From positions 3,008,001 to 3,072,000 of the forward strand of contig NZ_CP147737.1 in NCBI RefSeq assembly GCF_037265215.1: DNA of 64,000 bases, written 5' to 3'. Shown here one piece after another: positions 1 through 10,824 of the stretch; the first letter of the stretch is position 1; the number at the start of each line of letters is the position of its first letter. Origin of the DNA: Xenorhabdus griffiniae (GTDB lineage: Bacteria; Pseudomonadota; Gammaproteobacteria; Enterobacterales; Enterobacteriaceae). The position numbers were made by a program, and so were the translations under genes. Under the pieces are notes generated by a model. That model was not told the origin of the DNA, did no database searches, and saw only the letters and a program-made list of their open reading frames with translations.

Positions 1-530
1 TGTCCTACGATCCGCGCCATATACGATGCCCCCCAGCCACCATCAAAAGAACCGACTTTAGGGCCAGTTTGACCAAAAATGGCATTATCCGCCGCAATGG
101 TCAAATCACACATCAAATGCAGGACATGCCCGCCGCCAATGGCATATCCCGCAACCATGGCAACGACAGGTTTTGGACAGGTACGGATCTGCCGCTGAAA
201 ATCTAATACATTCAGATGATGTGTTCCGCTGTCATCTTTATAACCACCATAATCACCACGGATTTTTTGGTCGCCTCCAGCACAAAACGCTTTTTCTCCC
301 ATTCCTGTCAGAATAATCGTTCCAATTGCTTCGTCATAACGGGCATCTGCCAACGCCTGAATCATCTCTTTGACGGTCAGGGGGCGGAATGCATTACGCA
401 CTTGTGGGCGATTAATCGTAATCTTGGCAATGCCATCTGTGGATTTATGGTAGAGAATATCTTCAAACCCTTGGGAACAATCTTGCCACTCAATAGGGGC
501 ATATAATTTTTCTTCGCTTGGGTAATGCAT
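1..530 (-). CDS. menB: 1,4-dihydroxy-2-naphthoyl-CoA synthase MenB (partial, 3' end outside window)
   Basis: Crotonase-fold enzyme that closes the second ring of the naphthoquinone by cyclising o-succinylbenzoyl-CoA in menaquinone synthesis. The frame starts at an ATG whose complement is at 528-530 and begins [18 protein letters not shown], as in enterobacterial MenB. Visible crotonase signatures are [11 protein letters not shown], which includes part of the oxyanion hole, and [13 protein letters not shown]. About 176 of the usual 285 or so residues are present before the window edge. The gene lies 12 bp downstream of menH on the same strand, the usual menD-menH-menB order. Identification is by close similarity to the known family. 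Confidence 0.96.
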   Translation of the reverse strand, partial: MHYPSEEKLYAPIEWQDCSQGFEDILYHKSTDGIAKITINRPQVRNAFRPLTVKEMIQALADARYDEAIGTIILTGMGEKAFCAGGDQKIRGDYGGYKDDSGTHHLNVLDFQRQIRTCPKPVVAMVAGYAIGGGHVLHLMCDLTIAADNAIFGQTGPKVGSFDGGWGASYMARIVG

Positions 531-542
531 TATTGTGTTTCC

Positions 543-1313
543 TTAACCAAAAAATGATAAAAAACAGTTCACTGCGCTGGAAAAAGCCACAGGATTGCCA
601 TAATGAGCATTATGTCCAACTTGAGGAATGGTTGTTAATGGCAACGTATATTGCTGTGCTATGCTCTGGAATTTACGATCATTTTCCCCACATAAGTAAG
701 AGAAAGGAATAGATATTTGCTGTAAAGCAGGAACTAGCCAGGGTTGGCGGCCTAACGAGGTGTTTTCCAGCATATCTGCGATACGATCTCCTCTGTTTTG
801 GCTGCGCAGATGAATAATTTGCTCACGTTGTGCCGCCGTTAAGTCAGCGAATATCGGTTGTTGATACCAATCAGGCAAGACTGACGCCATTGGCTCCTGG
901 CGAAAACGTTGCGCCCAATGCTGATCACTGCGCAATCGCACATCACGCTCCTGCTGGGAAAACAGCCCCGGATTGCCTCCTTCCACTAGCAACCCGCGCA
1001 GGCCATTTTGTTTGCCATAGAGCGCATGGTACATAGCTATTCGTCCACCCAGTGAATAACCAATCAAACAGTAATCATTGATTGAATGCCCGATTAGGGT
1101 TGCCGTCAGCAATTCACTCATCTCGGCAAAACCGCCAGTCACATTCACATTGGCGGAATTACCGTGTCCCGGTAAATCAACAACCAATGAAGGATATCGA
1201 TCACAAGCATCCACGACTGGAAACCAATCGTCGCCGCTTCCCAATAATCCATGTAACCAGACTAACCACGTCCCTTGGTTATCGGTATGAAATGCCTGAC
1301 AGTTTAGTTTCAC
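543..1313 (-). CDS. menH: SHCHC synthase MenH
   Basis: Alpha/beta-hydrolase-fold lyase that removes pyruvate from SEPHCHC to give SHCHC, the step after MenD. The nucleophile elbow GYSLGG (Ser near residue 87) and the C-terminal [10 protein letters not shown] carrying the catalytic His are present, as is the HG motif in WLHGLLG. I chose a GTG start at 1313. It overlaps the menD stop as GTGA, which fits translational coupling, and it gives about 256 residues aligned with E. coli MenH (252). A longer reading from 1349 would add 12 residues that look like read-through of the menD end. Same operon as menD and menB. Confidence 0.93.
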   Translation of the reverse strand: MKLNCQAFHTDNQGTWLVWLHGLLGSGDDWFPVVDACDRYPSLVVDLPGHGNSANVNVTGGFAEMSELLTATLIGHSINDYCLIGYSLGGRIAMYHALYGKQNGLRGLLVEGGNPGLFSQQERDVRLRSDQHWAQRFRQEPMASVLPDWYQQPIFADLTAAQREQIIHLRSQNRGDRIADMLENTSLGRQPWLVPALQQISIPFSYLCGENDRKFQSIAQQYTLPLTTIPQVGHNAHYGNPVAFSSAVNCFLSFFG

Positions 1314-2983
1314 AGCGCCGCCACCTGTTCCAGTAACTCTTGCAGGCATATTGCCCCTGCATTGCCTGAAACCTTTAACTCAATCAATGTCGTCTCCTTA
1401 CGATCCCATACTTGTTGGGCACAGCGTTTTAATTCCGGCCAATTTTGCGGTGCTGCATAGTTTAGGCCGAACATGGCAGCAACATGATCAAAATTGACAT
1501 CTTGCGGCATACAGTAAAAACGCTGACGTTCTTCCTGTGGTGTTGGTAACAGCGAAAAAATCTGCCCGCCATTATTATTCACTATGATCAATAACATGGG
1601 AGCGGAAAGATGGCGTAATAAAGCCAGGCTATTCAGGTCATAAAGGGCGGAGATATCACCTATAATCGTGAGTGTCGGTTTATTGGTTGCCCGCTGTACG
1701 CCCGCGGCAGTCGCGATCAAGCCGTCTATACCACTGGCACCTCGGTTACTGTAAACCGGATAACCCACGGGAAGTTGCCCCAACGCATCAACCAAACGCA
1801 CAACCAAGCTATTGCCAACAAACAATTGCCCTTGCTCTGGCAACAATTGGTGCAATTGATGCGCAACTGCGGCCTCGCTGAATTCTCCCGTCAACTTTGT
1901 TTCAACACACTTAAACGCGCTTTTTGACCATAAGTTCAATTCCTCTGCCCAAGGTGCTCGTGAATATGCGGGATGCTCCCGTAACCAATCAGTTACACTG
2001 CAAGTGAATTTGCGTCCTCTATGGTTTGCAGGATCAAGTCTGCCGACAATGGGATCGACAATCCAATACTGTTCAGGTTGGCACTTAGCCTGCCATTGCA
2101 ACAATCGCTTGCCTGTCAAGCTCGCACCAAATTGGATCACCAATTGCCCTTGCGCCAGAATCTCCTGAGTGCGGGGCTGAGTCAGCCATAAATCTGTACA
2201 TGGCAAAGGCTGCCCCGTTTGGGATAACACGTCACCAATAAGCGGCCAGCCCATCTCTTTTGCCCATTGAGCAACATATTTGCCCTCTTCTGCACTCATT
2301 CTCCCTGCCAGTACAATTCCCCGTTTTTTCTGCCAGATATCCCAATCGACTGCCTTAAGGGTGGTATGCACTTCTGGCTCGGCCAACCACGGTTCATGCC
2401 CTTGCCACCACGCTCCTAATGTTTGCAACCAATCTTGATGCGCTGTCATTTCATTACCATACAAAGGCTCCGCAAATGGGCAATTAATATGTAGCGCACC
2501 GTGTTTCAGGTTTGACATTGCATTATCGATGGAAGAAACCAACCAGCTGGCAGGGATCTCTGTGGTTGGTCGTGGCAGGGCCAAAGTTTGCGCAGGATGA
2601 GAAGCAAAAATCCCTACCTGACGAATAGCTTGATTAGCACCACAATCGATTAATTCAGGCGGCCTGTCCGCGGTGAGAAAGACCAATCGTTCTCCCGTCA
2701 AGCCCGCTTCAATTAAAGAAGGATACAAATTGGCAACTGCCGTTCCAGACGTCACAATAACCGCAATCGGTTCTTTGCCCGCTTTTGCCAATCCTAAGGC
2801 CAAATAGCCTAACCCGCGCTCATCAAAATGAGTATGACAAATCAACTTATGATTTTCTGCGGCAGCCAATGTCAATGATGTTGAACGAGAGCCGGGAGCA
2901 ATGCAGACATGACGCAATCCGTGGCGAGTTAATGCTTCCAATAAAAGTTCCGCCCAGCGGCGGTTGAGTGCGCTGTTTGACAT
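1310..2983 (-). CDS. menD: SEPHCHC synthase MenD
   Basis: Thiamine-diphosphate enzyme joining 2-oxoglutarate to isochorismate, the committed step to menaquinone. It aligns with E. coli MenD along its whole length, including CIAPGSRST near the N-terminus, HFDERGLG, and the ThDP-binding stretch from GDISALYD to IIVNNNGG. I placed the start at the ATG at 2983 ([10 protein letters not shown]), matching the E. coli start and giving 557 residues. An upstream ATG at 3019 would add 12 unconserved residues. The isochorismate synthase gene menF, which precedes menD in E. coli, is not upstream here. The gene is first in its visible operon and its promoter must lie in the repeat-bearing region upstream. 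Confidence 0.96.
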   Translation of the reverse strand: MSNSALNRRWAELLLEALTRHGLRHVCIAPGSRSTSLTLAAAENHKLICHTHFDERGLGYLALGLAKAGKEPIAVIVTSGTAVANLYPSLIEAGLTGERLVFLTADRPPELIDCGANQAIRQVGIFASHPAQTLALPRPTTEIPASWLVSSIDNAMSNLKHGALHINCPFAEPLYGNEMTAHQDWLQTLGAWWQGHEPWLAEPEVHTTLKAVDWDIWQKKRGIVLAGRMSAEEGKYVAQWAKEMGWPLIGDVLSQTGQPLPCTDLWLTQPRTQEILAQGQLVIQFGASLTGKRLLQWQAKCQPEQYWIVDPIVGRLDPANHRGRKFTCSVTDWLREHPAYSRAPWAEELNLWSKSAFKCVETKLTGEFSEAAVAHQLHQLLPEQGQLFVGNSLVVRLVDALGQLPVGYPVYSNRGASGIDGLIATAAGVQRATNKPTLTIIGDISALYDLNSLALLRHLSAPMLLIIVNNNGGQIFSLLPTPQEERQRFYCMPQDVNFDHVAAMFGLNYAAPQNWPELKRCAQQVWDRKETTLIELKVSGNAGAICLQELLEQVAAL

Positions 2984-3036
2984 ATAATGCTCAAAAAATT
3001 CTTTCAAAAATGATGCCAAAGAATAAGAAATAATTA

Positions 3037-3143
3037 TATATACGCATTAAACTTCAAGCTGCAATTTACAACACCATATGAAACGTGATTTTTCCCCGCT
3101 TCGCGGGGAGAAATCACTCGCATCTTGAAGTTAGATTGGTATA
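3037..3143 (+). repeat. Palindromic intergenic repeat, copy 1
   Basis: A full copy of the family that starts tacgcattaaacttcaag, has an inner hairpin ccccgcttcgcgggg, and ends catcttgaag followed by ttggtata. The outer arms acttcaag and cttgaagt are inverted repeats, so a transcript could fold into a long stem-loop. Full copies are about 105 bp. Confidence 0.9.
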
Positions 3144-3230
3144 AGACGCTCTTGATCTTAATTGCGGGTAAAAACGATTTCCTTATCTTAGTTCAAGGAA
3201 TTGTCATTTAAATAGCGTTTCAAAATGAGA

Positions 3231-3315
3231 TGCGTCTTATATCTCCCCGCTATGCGGGGAGATATAAACAATCACATTGATTTGCAAGCTGCAACTTGAA
3301 GTTGGATTGGTATAT
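3231..3315 (+). repeat. Palindromic intergenic repeat, copy 2 (variant half)
   Basis: A variant with the inner hairpin tatctccccgc-tatgcggggagata, then tttgcaagctgcaacttgaag and ttggtata. It shares the right arm with the full copies, but its left part is different (gatgcgtcttat). The same variant is joined to a full copy at 10411-10587. Confidence 0.85.
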
Positions 3316-3630
3316 AAAATCCATTGATAACAAAACTGAAAAATAATTAGTGATTAAGCTAATAGCTTTTCAGATAAATCTGAATATGATCATCTCACGT
3401 TATCTGCAAACGATAGTAATATCCATAAAATTACTCATGTAAATCACCAACACAATATTGTTTAAACTTCACACAAAAAAGAGAATAATCGAATACCAAT
3501 TTCGCTAATATTTTCGCTTTGTGGATTAAAAATAGTATTTAATTTTGAAATATCGTCATATTACGTTCAATAAACCACATATTCATACTAAAAAAATAAA
3601 CCAATCTCATTTCAACCAATTTATTTCAAA

Positions 3631-3735
3631 TATACGTATTAAACTTCAAGTTGCAATTTACAACACCATATGAAACGTGATTTCTCCCCGCTTCTCGGGG
3701 ATAAATCACACGCATCTTGAAGTTAGATTGGTATA
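3631..3735 (+). repeat. Palindromic intergenic repeat, copy 3
   Basis: A full copy almost identical to copy 1, including the accatatgaaacgtgatt stretch. The inner hairpin is damaged on its right side (ccccgcttctcgggg). Confidence 0.9.
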
Positions 3736-4139
3736 AAAGACTCAACAATCAATAGTATTCACTTCTCGGCAATAAAAAATATTTTTATTCAGTCTAAGTT
3801 TTTTTCATTGAAATCAATCCTAATATTACTCTTTACCTCTAAAAGTATTTTTACGACAGAAAAATATTCATGCAACCAATTGATTTAAAACAAATAAAGT
3901 AATTTCAAAACATAAATATCACTATTGCACATTATTTTATATAGACATGATATCAATGCAAAATCAAATAACTGCAATTATTTCACGAAATTTTCCCATT
4001 GATATAAATTCACACAGTAAGTATTATTCTGCCTCTTCAAAAATGAAGAATGTAAAAATTCATCTTAATCTAAATTAAATTCAATTCCGTCTGGTCCTGC
4101 TATTTGTAAAACCAATATGCAGTATAAAAAGGGGATAGC

Positions 4140-6623
4140 GTGTCATATCTTTATTTCCGTCCGATGGGCTTTCATAGATATCGGTATAAGTTGTTATCGT
4201 TATTTATATCACTAAGCTGTTTAATAACAACGGAATCCGCTCAGGCAGATTACGATGCATTAATTCAACAAGCCAGAAAGGGGAATACCCGCCCCATGCT
4301 CGAATATATCCGTCAGGAAGAAAAACGACATCATCTCTCTTCCTCACAAGTTGCTGATTGGTTACAAGTTGCAAGTTGGGCTGGACATGATGATGAAGTG
4401 ATTTCTCTCTGGCAACGCTATCGCTCAATGGCTATACCTGCCAGAGGGATCGCGGCTATTGCCCGCGCCTATCGCCACCAACGCCAATGGTCACAAGCAA
4501 TCCAGATGTGGCGAACAGCCCTGACCTTGGACAAACAGAGCCGCGATATCAAGGCTGGCCTTATCATGACGCTCGCCGATGCCAAACAAGACGCAGAAGC
4601 CCGTCACTTGGCAAAAGAGTTATTGGCGCATCAACCCGACGCTGCTAATTACCGTTTGCTGGCCTATGTTGATCAAGCTGCCGGCCGGACATGGGATGCC
4701 ATGCAAATGCTTTCTATCGCGTATAAACGGTTTCCCGACAATAAAGAAGTCACCCAAGACTATCTGTTCAGCCTAAAAAACCATCGGATCAGTGATCCTG
4801 CATGGCGTTTAGGACAACAACACGCCACACAATTAACCACGACGCAACTGCGCAGGCTGGAAGCTGACGCCGCAGCAGAATTGGTTCGCTTGTCAATGAT
4901 CCCTAACCGTAGTGAAACAGAGCGCTTTGACATTGCTGACCGAGCACTTGCACACTATGAGCATATGCTTAATCAATGGCATAACCTGCCCGATGCACAA
5001 CAAGATTACCAACGTGCGCGCATTGATCGGCTTGGTGCCCTTCTTTCCCGCCATCGGATGCAAGAAGTCATTGATGAATATCTAATCTTGCAAAAACAAG
5101 GTCTACCTATCCCAGGATATGCGCAGAAATGGGCGGCAGCAGCTTACCTGAATCTGCGCCAGCCAGAAAAAGCACGAAATATTCTGCACTCTTTAAATTA
5201 CCCTGATGAAAATATCTCGCCGTCAGGGAAAATATCATCGCCCAATATTCCCCTTGAAGATGATATCGTCCTTTTTTATGCGAATGTGGAAAGTGAGCAT
5301 CTGGATGCAGCCCAACAGCTTGCCACCGATCTCAAACAGCGCAATCCTTATATGCTTAATGTCTTTGGCTCTCCCATCCGCGTTCCGAATGATGACTGGC
5401 TACAAGGGCAACAGTTTTTAGCAGAATCTGCACAATTACGTGAAGACCTTCCTGAAGCAGAAAAACGCTTCACCCATTTAGCACGCACAGCGCCTGGCAA
5501 CCAGAAATTGCGGATTGATCTGGCGGCTATCTGGCTGGATCGTGGTTGGCCACGCCGTGCTGAAAGTGAATTAAAGCAAATTGAAGGACTCGATCACCGT
5601 AATCTGGCATTGGAAATCCAGCAAGGCTATACCGCCCTTGCCTTGCAAGAATGGCAACAGATGGATTTGCTGGCCGATGATGTTATTACCCGCGCACCAG
5701 AAGATATGCTCGCTAAACGCCTTAACCGTCTGCGCAATGTGCATCATATGTCAGAACTGCAAATTAAGGTCAATCAAGGCATTAATTCAGATAATCCAGA
5801 AAGTGGTAAACACAGTTCAGATATTGACGCAATACTTTATAGCCCTCCCTTTGAGGATAATTGGCGCTTATTTGCCGGTGGTGCTTACAATCGCGGCCAA
5901 TTTTCAGAAGGCCGGGGGCTAAACCGTGATTTACGCGGCGGTGTAGAGTGGCGTTCGCGGGATCTTTGGCTGGAAAGTGAAGTTTCTGCGCGTCATTATC
6001 GTCATGGCAGCAAAGTGGGACTACGGATCGCAGCCTGGTATGACTTCAATGATCAATGGCGACTGGGTGGCTCCGCAGAACGCCTTGCCCGTAATACCCC
6101 CCTGCGTGCGTTGAGCAATAATATTCACGCCAATGGTGGACAAATTTATGCTCGCTGGAGATACAGCGAACGCAGCCAATGGAGCGCTCGCTTTGCTCCT
6201 GCATTCTTTTCAGATGGCAACCATCGCTTTGAATATGGCATTGATGGCCTTCAACGCCTATATACCGCCCCTTACCTGAAGCTTGATGGGCAGTTGGAAC
6301 TGAGTACAACTCACAATACTCGGCAAAATACCCCCTATTTCAATCCCAAAAGCGACTTTACCTTCCTGCCTGAACTGGAAGCAGACCACACCATATATCG
6401 GCACTATCAAACTGTCTGGAGCCAGCAAGTTGTGGCTGGTATTGGGCAATATTGGCAGCAAGGGTACGGCGGTGGCCTGATCACAAGGATTGGATATGGT
6501 CAACGTATTAAATGGAATGATGTTATTGACGCAGGGGTAAGGCTCACGTTGGATAAACGTCCTTATGACGGTAAACGCGAAAGTAATTTGCAAGCGGCTT
6601 TTGATTTAATCTATCGGTTCTAA
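4140..6623 (+). CDS. pgaA: Poly-beta-1,6-N-acetylglucosamine export porin PgaA (HmsH)
   Basis: Outer-membrane protein through which poly-N-acetylglucosamine leaves the cell. The 827 residues match the usual size. The N-terminus carries a signal peptide (LLSLFISLSCLITTESAQA, cut before DYDAL). A helical tetratricopeptide-like half follows, with repeats such as RQWSQAIQMWRTAL. The C-terminal 270 or so residues alternate polar and aromatic positions and end in a terminal Phe (LIYRF), as expected for a beta-barrel. I chose the GTG at 4140 because aagggg sits 6 bases upstream; an ATG at 4164 has no ribosome site. It is first of the pgaABCD operon, 10 bp before pgaB. Confidence 0.95.
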   Translation: MSYLYFRPMGFHRYRYKLLSLFISLSCLITTESAQADYDALIQQARKGNTRPMLEYIRQEEKRHHLSSSQVADWLQVASWAGHDDEVISLWQRYRSMAIPARGIAAIARAYRHQRQWSQAIQMWRTALTLDKQSRDIKAGLIMTLADAKQDAEARHLAKELLAHQPDAANYRLLAYVDQAAGRTWDAMQMLSIAYKRFPDNKEVTQDYLFSLKNHRISDPAWRLGQQHATQLTTTQLRRLEADAAAELVRLSMIPNRSETERFDIADRALAHYEHMLNQWHNLPDAQQDYQRARIDRLGALLSRHRMQEVIDEYLILQKQGLPIPGYAQKWAAAAYLNLRQPEKARNILHSLNYPDENISPSGKISSPNIPLEDDIVLFYANVESEHLDAAQQLATDLKQRNPYMLNVFGSPIRVPNDDWLQGQQFLAESAQLREDLPEAEKRFTHLARTAPGNQKLRIDLAAIWLDRGWPRRAESELKQIEGLDHRNLALEIQQGYTALALQEWQQMDLLADDVITRAPEDMLAKRLNRLRNVHHMSELQIKVNQGINSDNPESGKHSSDIDAILYSPPFEDNWRLFAGGAYNRGQFSEGRGLNRDLRGGVEWRSRDLWLESEVSARHYRHGSKVGLRIAAWYDFNDQWRLGGSAERLARNTPLRALSNNIHANGGQIYARWRYSERSQWSARFAPAFFSDGNHRFEYGIDGLQRLYTAPYLKLDGQLELSTTHNTRQNTPYFNPKSDFTFLPELEADHTIYRHYQTVWSQQVVAGIGQYWQQGYGGGLITRIGYGQRIKWNDVIDAGVRLTLDKRPYDGKRESNLQAAFDLIYRF

Positions 6624-6633
6624 AGGATTTTTT

Positions 6634-8670
6634 ATGACATACAATGTTTTTCGTCATTGGTTGATGATATCGGCACTACTGGTTAGCCTGTTGATTTCCC
6701 AGCTTGGCATACTGGCATATGCAGAAAAACCTGATTTCGTTCCACCAGCCCAACGGCCGCTTCCTATGAATGAACGCCCCTGGCCTAAAAATGGCTTTGT
6801 CGTTTTGGCTTACCATGATGTTGAAGATGATGGTGCAGATCAGCGTTTTATGTCAGTCCGTACCAGCGCATTGAACGATCAGTTTGCCTGGCTGCGGGAA
6901 AACGGCTACCAACCGATTACAGTCGACCAAATTCTCACTGCCAATCAAGGCGGTACGCCATTGCCGCCCAAAGCGGTATTGCTGACTTTCGACGATGGCT
7001 ATAGCAGCTTTTACCATCGCGTCTTTCCGCTGCTGAAAGCCTATAACTGGCCAGCTATTCTGGCTCCTGTTGGGATCTGGGTTGATGCGCCAGCCGAAAA
7101 ACCCGTTGATTTTGGTGGGTTGATGGTAGCGCGGGAGCGGTTCACTACCTGGGAACAGGTGGCTGAGATGTCTCGTTCTGGTTTAGTGGAAATAGGCTCT
7201 CATACTTATCAGCATCATTACGGCGCCATCGCTAATCCACAAGGCAATACTGAGCCGGCCGCAGCCATTCGCATTTACGATCCGAAAACCAGAAAATATG
7301 AAAGTGAGCAGGCGTTTCGTCAGCGGATGGAAAAGGATATCGCCACGATCACTCAAAGAATTATCGCAGCCACAGGCAAGCAGCCACGAGTCTGGATTTG
7401 GCCTTATGGCATTGATAACGGTGTTACCCTGGAAATAGCCAAACGCTATGGCTACAAAATGGCATTGACTCTGGATAATGGGCTGGCAAATGTCAACAAT
7501 CTTGATAATGTTCCACGGATTTTGCTTACCCATAACCCTTCTCTGAAAGAATTCGCCGAGCAGGTCATTCAGGTACAGAATAAACCGTTCTTACGGATTG
7601 CTCATATTGATCTGGACTACGTTTATGATCCAGATCCCGCTCAGCAAGCCGATAATCTCGATAAACTGGTCCAGCGCGTTGCCGATCTGCGCGTCAATAC
7701 CGTTTTCCTGCAAGCCTTTGCTGATCCCAAAGGCGATGGCAATGTACGTGAACTCTACTTTCCTAATCGCTGGCTACCAATGCGAGCGGATCTCTTTAAC
7801 CGTGTCGCCTGGCAATTGCACAGCCGCCTGAACATTGAAGTTTATGCGTGGATGCCTGTTTTGGCCTTTGAACTGGAGTCTTCCCTCCCGCGGGTGATGA
7901 GCTATGACCCAAGCCATAACAGGCTGTTTGTCAACCCGACACAATATCGTCGTTTATCGCCTTATAACCCAGAAAATCGCCGAAGGATCAAAGAGATTTA
8001 TCAGGATTTGGCCTCTCATGCTATTTTTCAGGGTATCTTGTACCACGATGATGCCGTCATGTCTGATTTTGAAGATGCTGGCGCAGATGCCATCAACGCT
8101 TATCAGGCCGCAGGTTTATCTGCTTCCATTACAGAAATTCGGCAAGATCCGGAACAATTTGCTCGTTGGACACGTTTTAAAAGCCAATACCTGATTGATT
8201 TCACTCATGAGTTAACCAGAGAACTTAAGTCAATACGGGGTTATCAGATCAAAACGGCACGCAATATTTTTGCCCTGCCCATTCTGGAACCGGACAGCGA
8301 AGAGTGGTTTGCCCAAAATCTGGATGATTTCCTCGCTCATTACGATTGGGTTGCTCCAATGGCAATGCCATTGATGGAAAATGTGCCACTAGCAAAAAGC
8401 AATCAGTGGTTATCCCGATTGGTGAAAATCATTGCTCAACGTCCACAAGCACTGGACAAAACTGTTTTTGAATTGCAATCCGTAGATTGGCGCAAACCAC
8501 TGGATAAAAGAGCAATTTCAGGGCACCAATTAGCAGAATGGATGCGTCAATTGCAGCTCAATGGCGCACAGAGCTTCGGTTACTACCCTGATGACTTTCT
8601 CAACAATCAACCAGAAATGAATGATATCCGCCCTGTTCTTTCTCCTGAATGGTATCCACTTAATGATTGA
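6634..8670 (+). CDS. pgaB: PNAG N-deacetylase PgaB (HmsF)
   Basis: Periplasmic enzyme that removes some acetyl groups from the polymer so that it can be exported. The carbohydrate esterase 4 (NodB) domain shows TFDDG near residues 118-122 and GSHTYQHH near 189-195, supplying the metal-binding Asp and His residues. The C-terminal half, with [10 protein letters not shown] and [12 protein letters not shown], is the glycoside-hydrolase-like domain that binds the polymer. Length (678) is normal. The N-terminus is a plain signal peptide ending ILAYA-EKP with no lipobox cysteine, whereas E. coli PgaB is a lipoprotein. The stop overlaps the start of pgaC by 8 bp, suggesting coupled translation. Confidence 0.95.
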   Translation: MTYNVFRHWLMISALLVSLLISQLGILAYAEKPDFVPPAQRPLPMNERPWPKNGFVVLAYHDVEDDGADQRFMSVRTSALNDQFAWLRENGYQPITVDQILTANQGGTPLPPKAVLLTFDDGYSSFYHRVFPLLKAYNWPAILAPVGIWVDAPAEKPVDFGGLMVARERFTTWEQVAEMSRSGLVEIGSHTYQHHYGAIANPQGNTEPAAAIRIYDPKTRKYESEQAFRQRMEKDIATITQRIIAATGKQPRVWIWPYGIDNGVTLEIAKRYGYKMALTLDNGLANVNNLDNVPRILLTHNPSLKEFAEQVIQVQNKPFLRIAHIDLDYVYDPDPAQQADNLDKLVQRVADLRVNTVFLQAFADPKGDGNVRELYFPNRWLPMRADLFNRVAWQLHSRLNIEVYAWMPVLAFELESSLPRVMSYDPSHNRLFVNPTQYRRLSPYNPENRRRIKEIYQDLASHAIFQGILYHDDAVMSDFEDAGADAINAYQAAGLSASITEIRQDPEQFARWTRFKSQYLIDFTHELTRELKSIRGYQIKTARNIFALPILEPDSEEWFAQNLDDFLAHYDWVAPMAMPLMENVPLAKSNQWLSRLVKIIAQRPQALDKTVFELQSVDWRKPLDKRAISGHQLAEWMRQLQLNGAQSFGYYPDDFLNNQPEMNDIRPVLSPEWYPLND

Positions 8671-9994
8671 TCGTATTATTGCTTTTGCCGTGCTCTGCCT
8701 GGTATTGAGCATCCCTCTCGGTATCGCTATCACCTTTACCGGGGAAGTCATGCTGAACTTTGTCTTCTTCTGGCCTTTGTTCATGTCGGCCATCTGGATC
8801 TCAGGAGGGATCTATTTCTGGCTCTATCGGGAAAGGCATTGGAAAATCGTTGATGAAGAAGCCCCGCATCTTGCAGGTGATCCTCTGATTTCAATTTTGA
8901 TCCCTTGCTACAACGAAGGACCAAATGTTCGCGAGACCCTGCTGGCCGCCTTGAACCAGCGCTATCCCAATGTTGAAGTGATCGCTATCAATGATGGTTC
9001 AACTGACAGCACCGCAGATGAACTCAATGCGATGGCAAAACAGCATCAAGCCCTAAGAGTGATACACCTGAAACAGAATCAAGGCAAAGCGACTGCACTT
9101 CAAGCGGGTGCGGCCGCCGCGAGAAGTGATTATCTGGTTTGCATTGATGGCGATGCCTTATTAGATCGCGATGCCGCTGTTTGGCTGGTCAAGCCCATGA
9201 TTGATCATCCCCGTGTTGGTGCTGTTACAGGCAATCCCCGCGTTCGGACACGATCCACTTTAGTGGGACGCATCCAGGTTGGAGAGTTCTCTTCCATCAT
9301 TGGCCTAATCAAGCGTACCCAACGGGTTTATGGTCAAGTTTTTACTGTTTCAGGGGTTGTTGCAGCCTTTAATCGTCGTGCTCTGGCCGACGTGGGGTAT
9401 TGGAGTAATGACATGATCACCGAAGATATTGATGTAAGTTGGAAACTCCAATTACACCATTGGTCCATTTTTTTCGAACCCCGTGCCATCTGCTGGATCT
9501 TAATGCCTGAAACCCTACGGGGATTATGGAAGCAGCGGTTACGCTGGGCACAGGGTGGAGCCGAAGTTTTCCTGAAAAACCTGCGTCAATTGTGGTCATG
9601 GCGATATCGCCGCATGTGGGGGTTATTTGCTGAATTCTGCTGCTCCGTTATCTGGTCATTTACATTTGCCTTTTCCATCATTTTATTTTTACTTGGCATG
9701 TTCATCACATTACCGGAAAACATTCGCGTCTATACGCTATTTCCACCTGGGTATACAGGGTTGGTTCTGGCAGCTACCTGCCTGATCCAGTTTACCGTCA
9801 GTTTAGTGATTGAACGGCGCTATGAAAAACACGTTGCTTCATCGCTGTTCTGGGTGATTTGGTATCCGATGGTTTATTGGATGCTAAACCTATTTACGAC
9901 TCTGGTATCTTTTCCCAAAGTGATGCTTAAAGTACACAGAAAACGCGCTCGCTGGGAAAGCCCTGACAGGGGAATAGAGAGAATCGAATCATGA
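8663..9994 (+). CDS. pgaC: PNAG synthase catalytic subunit PgaC (HmsR)
   Basis: Inner-membrane family 2 glycosyltransferase that polymerises N-acetylglucosamine from UDP-GlcNAc. Visible motifs are AINDGSTD, the [11 protein letters not shown] region with its Dx[11 protein letters not shown] and [10 protein letters not shown] (the QxxRW motif), flanked by two N-terminal and about three C-terminal membrane segments. I used the ATG at 8663 (MIDRIIAF), which aligns with E. coli PgaC and gives 443 residues. A longer frame from 8621 lies inside pgaB. The end overlaps pgaD as ATGA. Activity of this enzyme depends on c-di-GMP in E. coli, and the neighbouring dgcN locus makes that nucleotide. Confidence 0.96.
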   Translation: MIDRIIAFAVLCLVLSIPLGIAITFTGEVMLNFVFFWPLFMSAIWISGGIYFWLYRERHWKIVDEEAPHLAGDPLISILIPCYNEGPNVRETLLAALNQRYPNVEVIAINDGSTDSTADELNAMAKQHQALRVIHLKQNQGKATALQAGAAAARSDYLVCIDGDALLDRDAAVWLVKPMIDHPRVGAVTGNPRVRTRSTLVGRIQVGEFSSIIGLIKRTQRVYGQVFTVSGVVAAFNRRALADVGYWSNDMITEDIDVSWKLQLHHWSIFFEPRAICWILMPETLRGLWKQRLRWAQGGAEVFLKNLRQLWSWRYRRMWGLFAEFCCSVIWSFTFAFSIILFLLGMFITLPENIRVYTLFPPGYTGLVLAATCLIQFTVSLVIERRYEKHVASSLFWVIWYPMVYWMLNLFTTLVSFPKVMLKVHRKRARWESPDRGIERIES

Positions 9995-10422
9995 AAGAAC
10001 CATTGATTTTTACCGAACAAAGGTTATGGCCACGTTTAATTGATATTCTGTTGACCGTCCTGGCTTGGGTGGGGTTTATCTATTTATTCATGGTGGGATT
10101 ATTTTACACCTCCCATAATGGTCCCAGGCCTTTTACGGCGACAGTATTTACTTCAGAATTGGGAACTATCACCCTTTATATTGGCATTGCCATATTTAAT
10201 GCATTTTTGCTCATTGGCTGGGCGAAATACAACCAACGTCGATTTAGGATCGAACGTCGTCGTCACCGACCTGCGTTAACTCACACTGAGGTGGCGCAGA
10301 GTTTTACTTTGGAACAAAAATTGTTTGATACCTTAAGGCAAAGCAAAGTTTCCAGTATCACTTATGACAATCATGGACATATAATAGGAATCGATGAAGA
10401 TGTATCAATATATACGCATTAA
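9991..10422 (+). CDS. pgaD: PNAG synthase accessory subunit PgaD (HmsS)
   Basis: Small inner-membrane partner of PgaC. PgaC and PgaD together bind c-di-GMP in E. coli. The 143 residues contain two hydrophobic segments (about residues 17-38 and 55-75) and a basic, cytoplasmic tail, the family layout. It overlaps pgaC by 4 bp. The last codons (tat acg cat taa) lie inside a palindromic repeat that starts at about 10411. The final residues and the stop are therefore supplied by the repeat, and the native C-terminus may have been replaced or trimmed. Confidence 0.93.
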   Translation: MKEPLIFTEQRLWPRLIDILLTVLAWVGFIYLFMVGLFYTSHNGPRPFTATVFTSELGTITLYIGIAIFNAFLLIGWAKYNQRRFRIERRRHRPALTHTEVAQSFTLEQKLFDTLRQSKVSSITYDNHGHIIGIDEDVSIYTH

Positions 10423-10587
10423 ACTTCAAGTTGCAATTTACAACACGCTATGAAACCTGATTTCTTCCCGCTTCGCGGGAAGAAATCACACGCATCTTGA
10501 AGTTGCAGCTTGCAAATCAATGTGATTGTTTATATCTCCCCGCATAGCGGGGAGATATAAGACGCATCTTGAAAGGCGATTGCTATA
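10411..10587 (+). repeat. Palindromic intergenic repeat, copy 4 (full plus variant copy)
   Basis: A full element (tatacgcattaaacttcaag to catcttgaag, inner hairpin cttcccgcttcgcgggaag) is joined directly to the variant half seen at 3231, here in the opposite orientation (tatctccccgcatagcggggagata). It ends gcatcttgaaaggcgattgc. The left end supplies the pgaD stop codon. Confidence 0.9.
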
Positions 10588-10677
10588 GAAATAATCTTTA
10601 TTCACTAAAAATGAAATTATACCTTAAAGGTATCAATTAGATTGATAATAATCTTATTTGGCAAGTAATAACTGTAC

Positions 10678-10718
10678 AACCTATCTCATTCAGTTTCATT
10701 TCTTCAATGAGATAGGTT
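10678..10718. terminator. Inverted repeat in the pgaD-yfiR interval
   Basis: The 13-bp arms aacctatctcatt (10678-10690) and aatgagataggtt (10706-10718) are perfect inverted repeats around a 15-base loop. A short T-rich run follows the right arm. It could end pga transcription, or be a regulatory site before yfiR. The T run is weak. Confidence 0.45.
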
Positions 10719-10824
10719 TTGGTTAAAGAACAGATTTTATCAATAACTTTAACACGATCATTCACACAACCATTGACAATATGAAAAACAAATACTGGAT
10801 GAAAAATATATACTGGAACCCGAT

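Larger units (their letters stand above)
2984..4139. other. Non-coding interval between divergent menD and pgaA
   Basis: No convincing reading frame is present in these roughly 1.15 kb. The interval is AT-rich and holds three palindromic repeat copies (listed separately). It must contain the outward promoters of menD and of the pga operon. I could not assign either promoter with confidence. Confidence 0.7.

Noticed and set aside
2984..3019. Longer MenD start at 3019
   Set aside because: The extra 12 residues are not conserved, and the ATG at 2983 matches the family start.
3037..3735. Palindromic repeats as a possible CRISPR array
   Set aside because: Copies are unevenly spaced, about 105 bp long and scattered over 56 kb, without unique spacers of constant length or cas genes.
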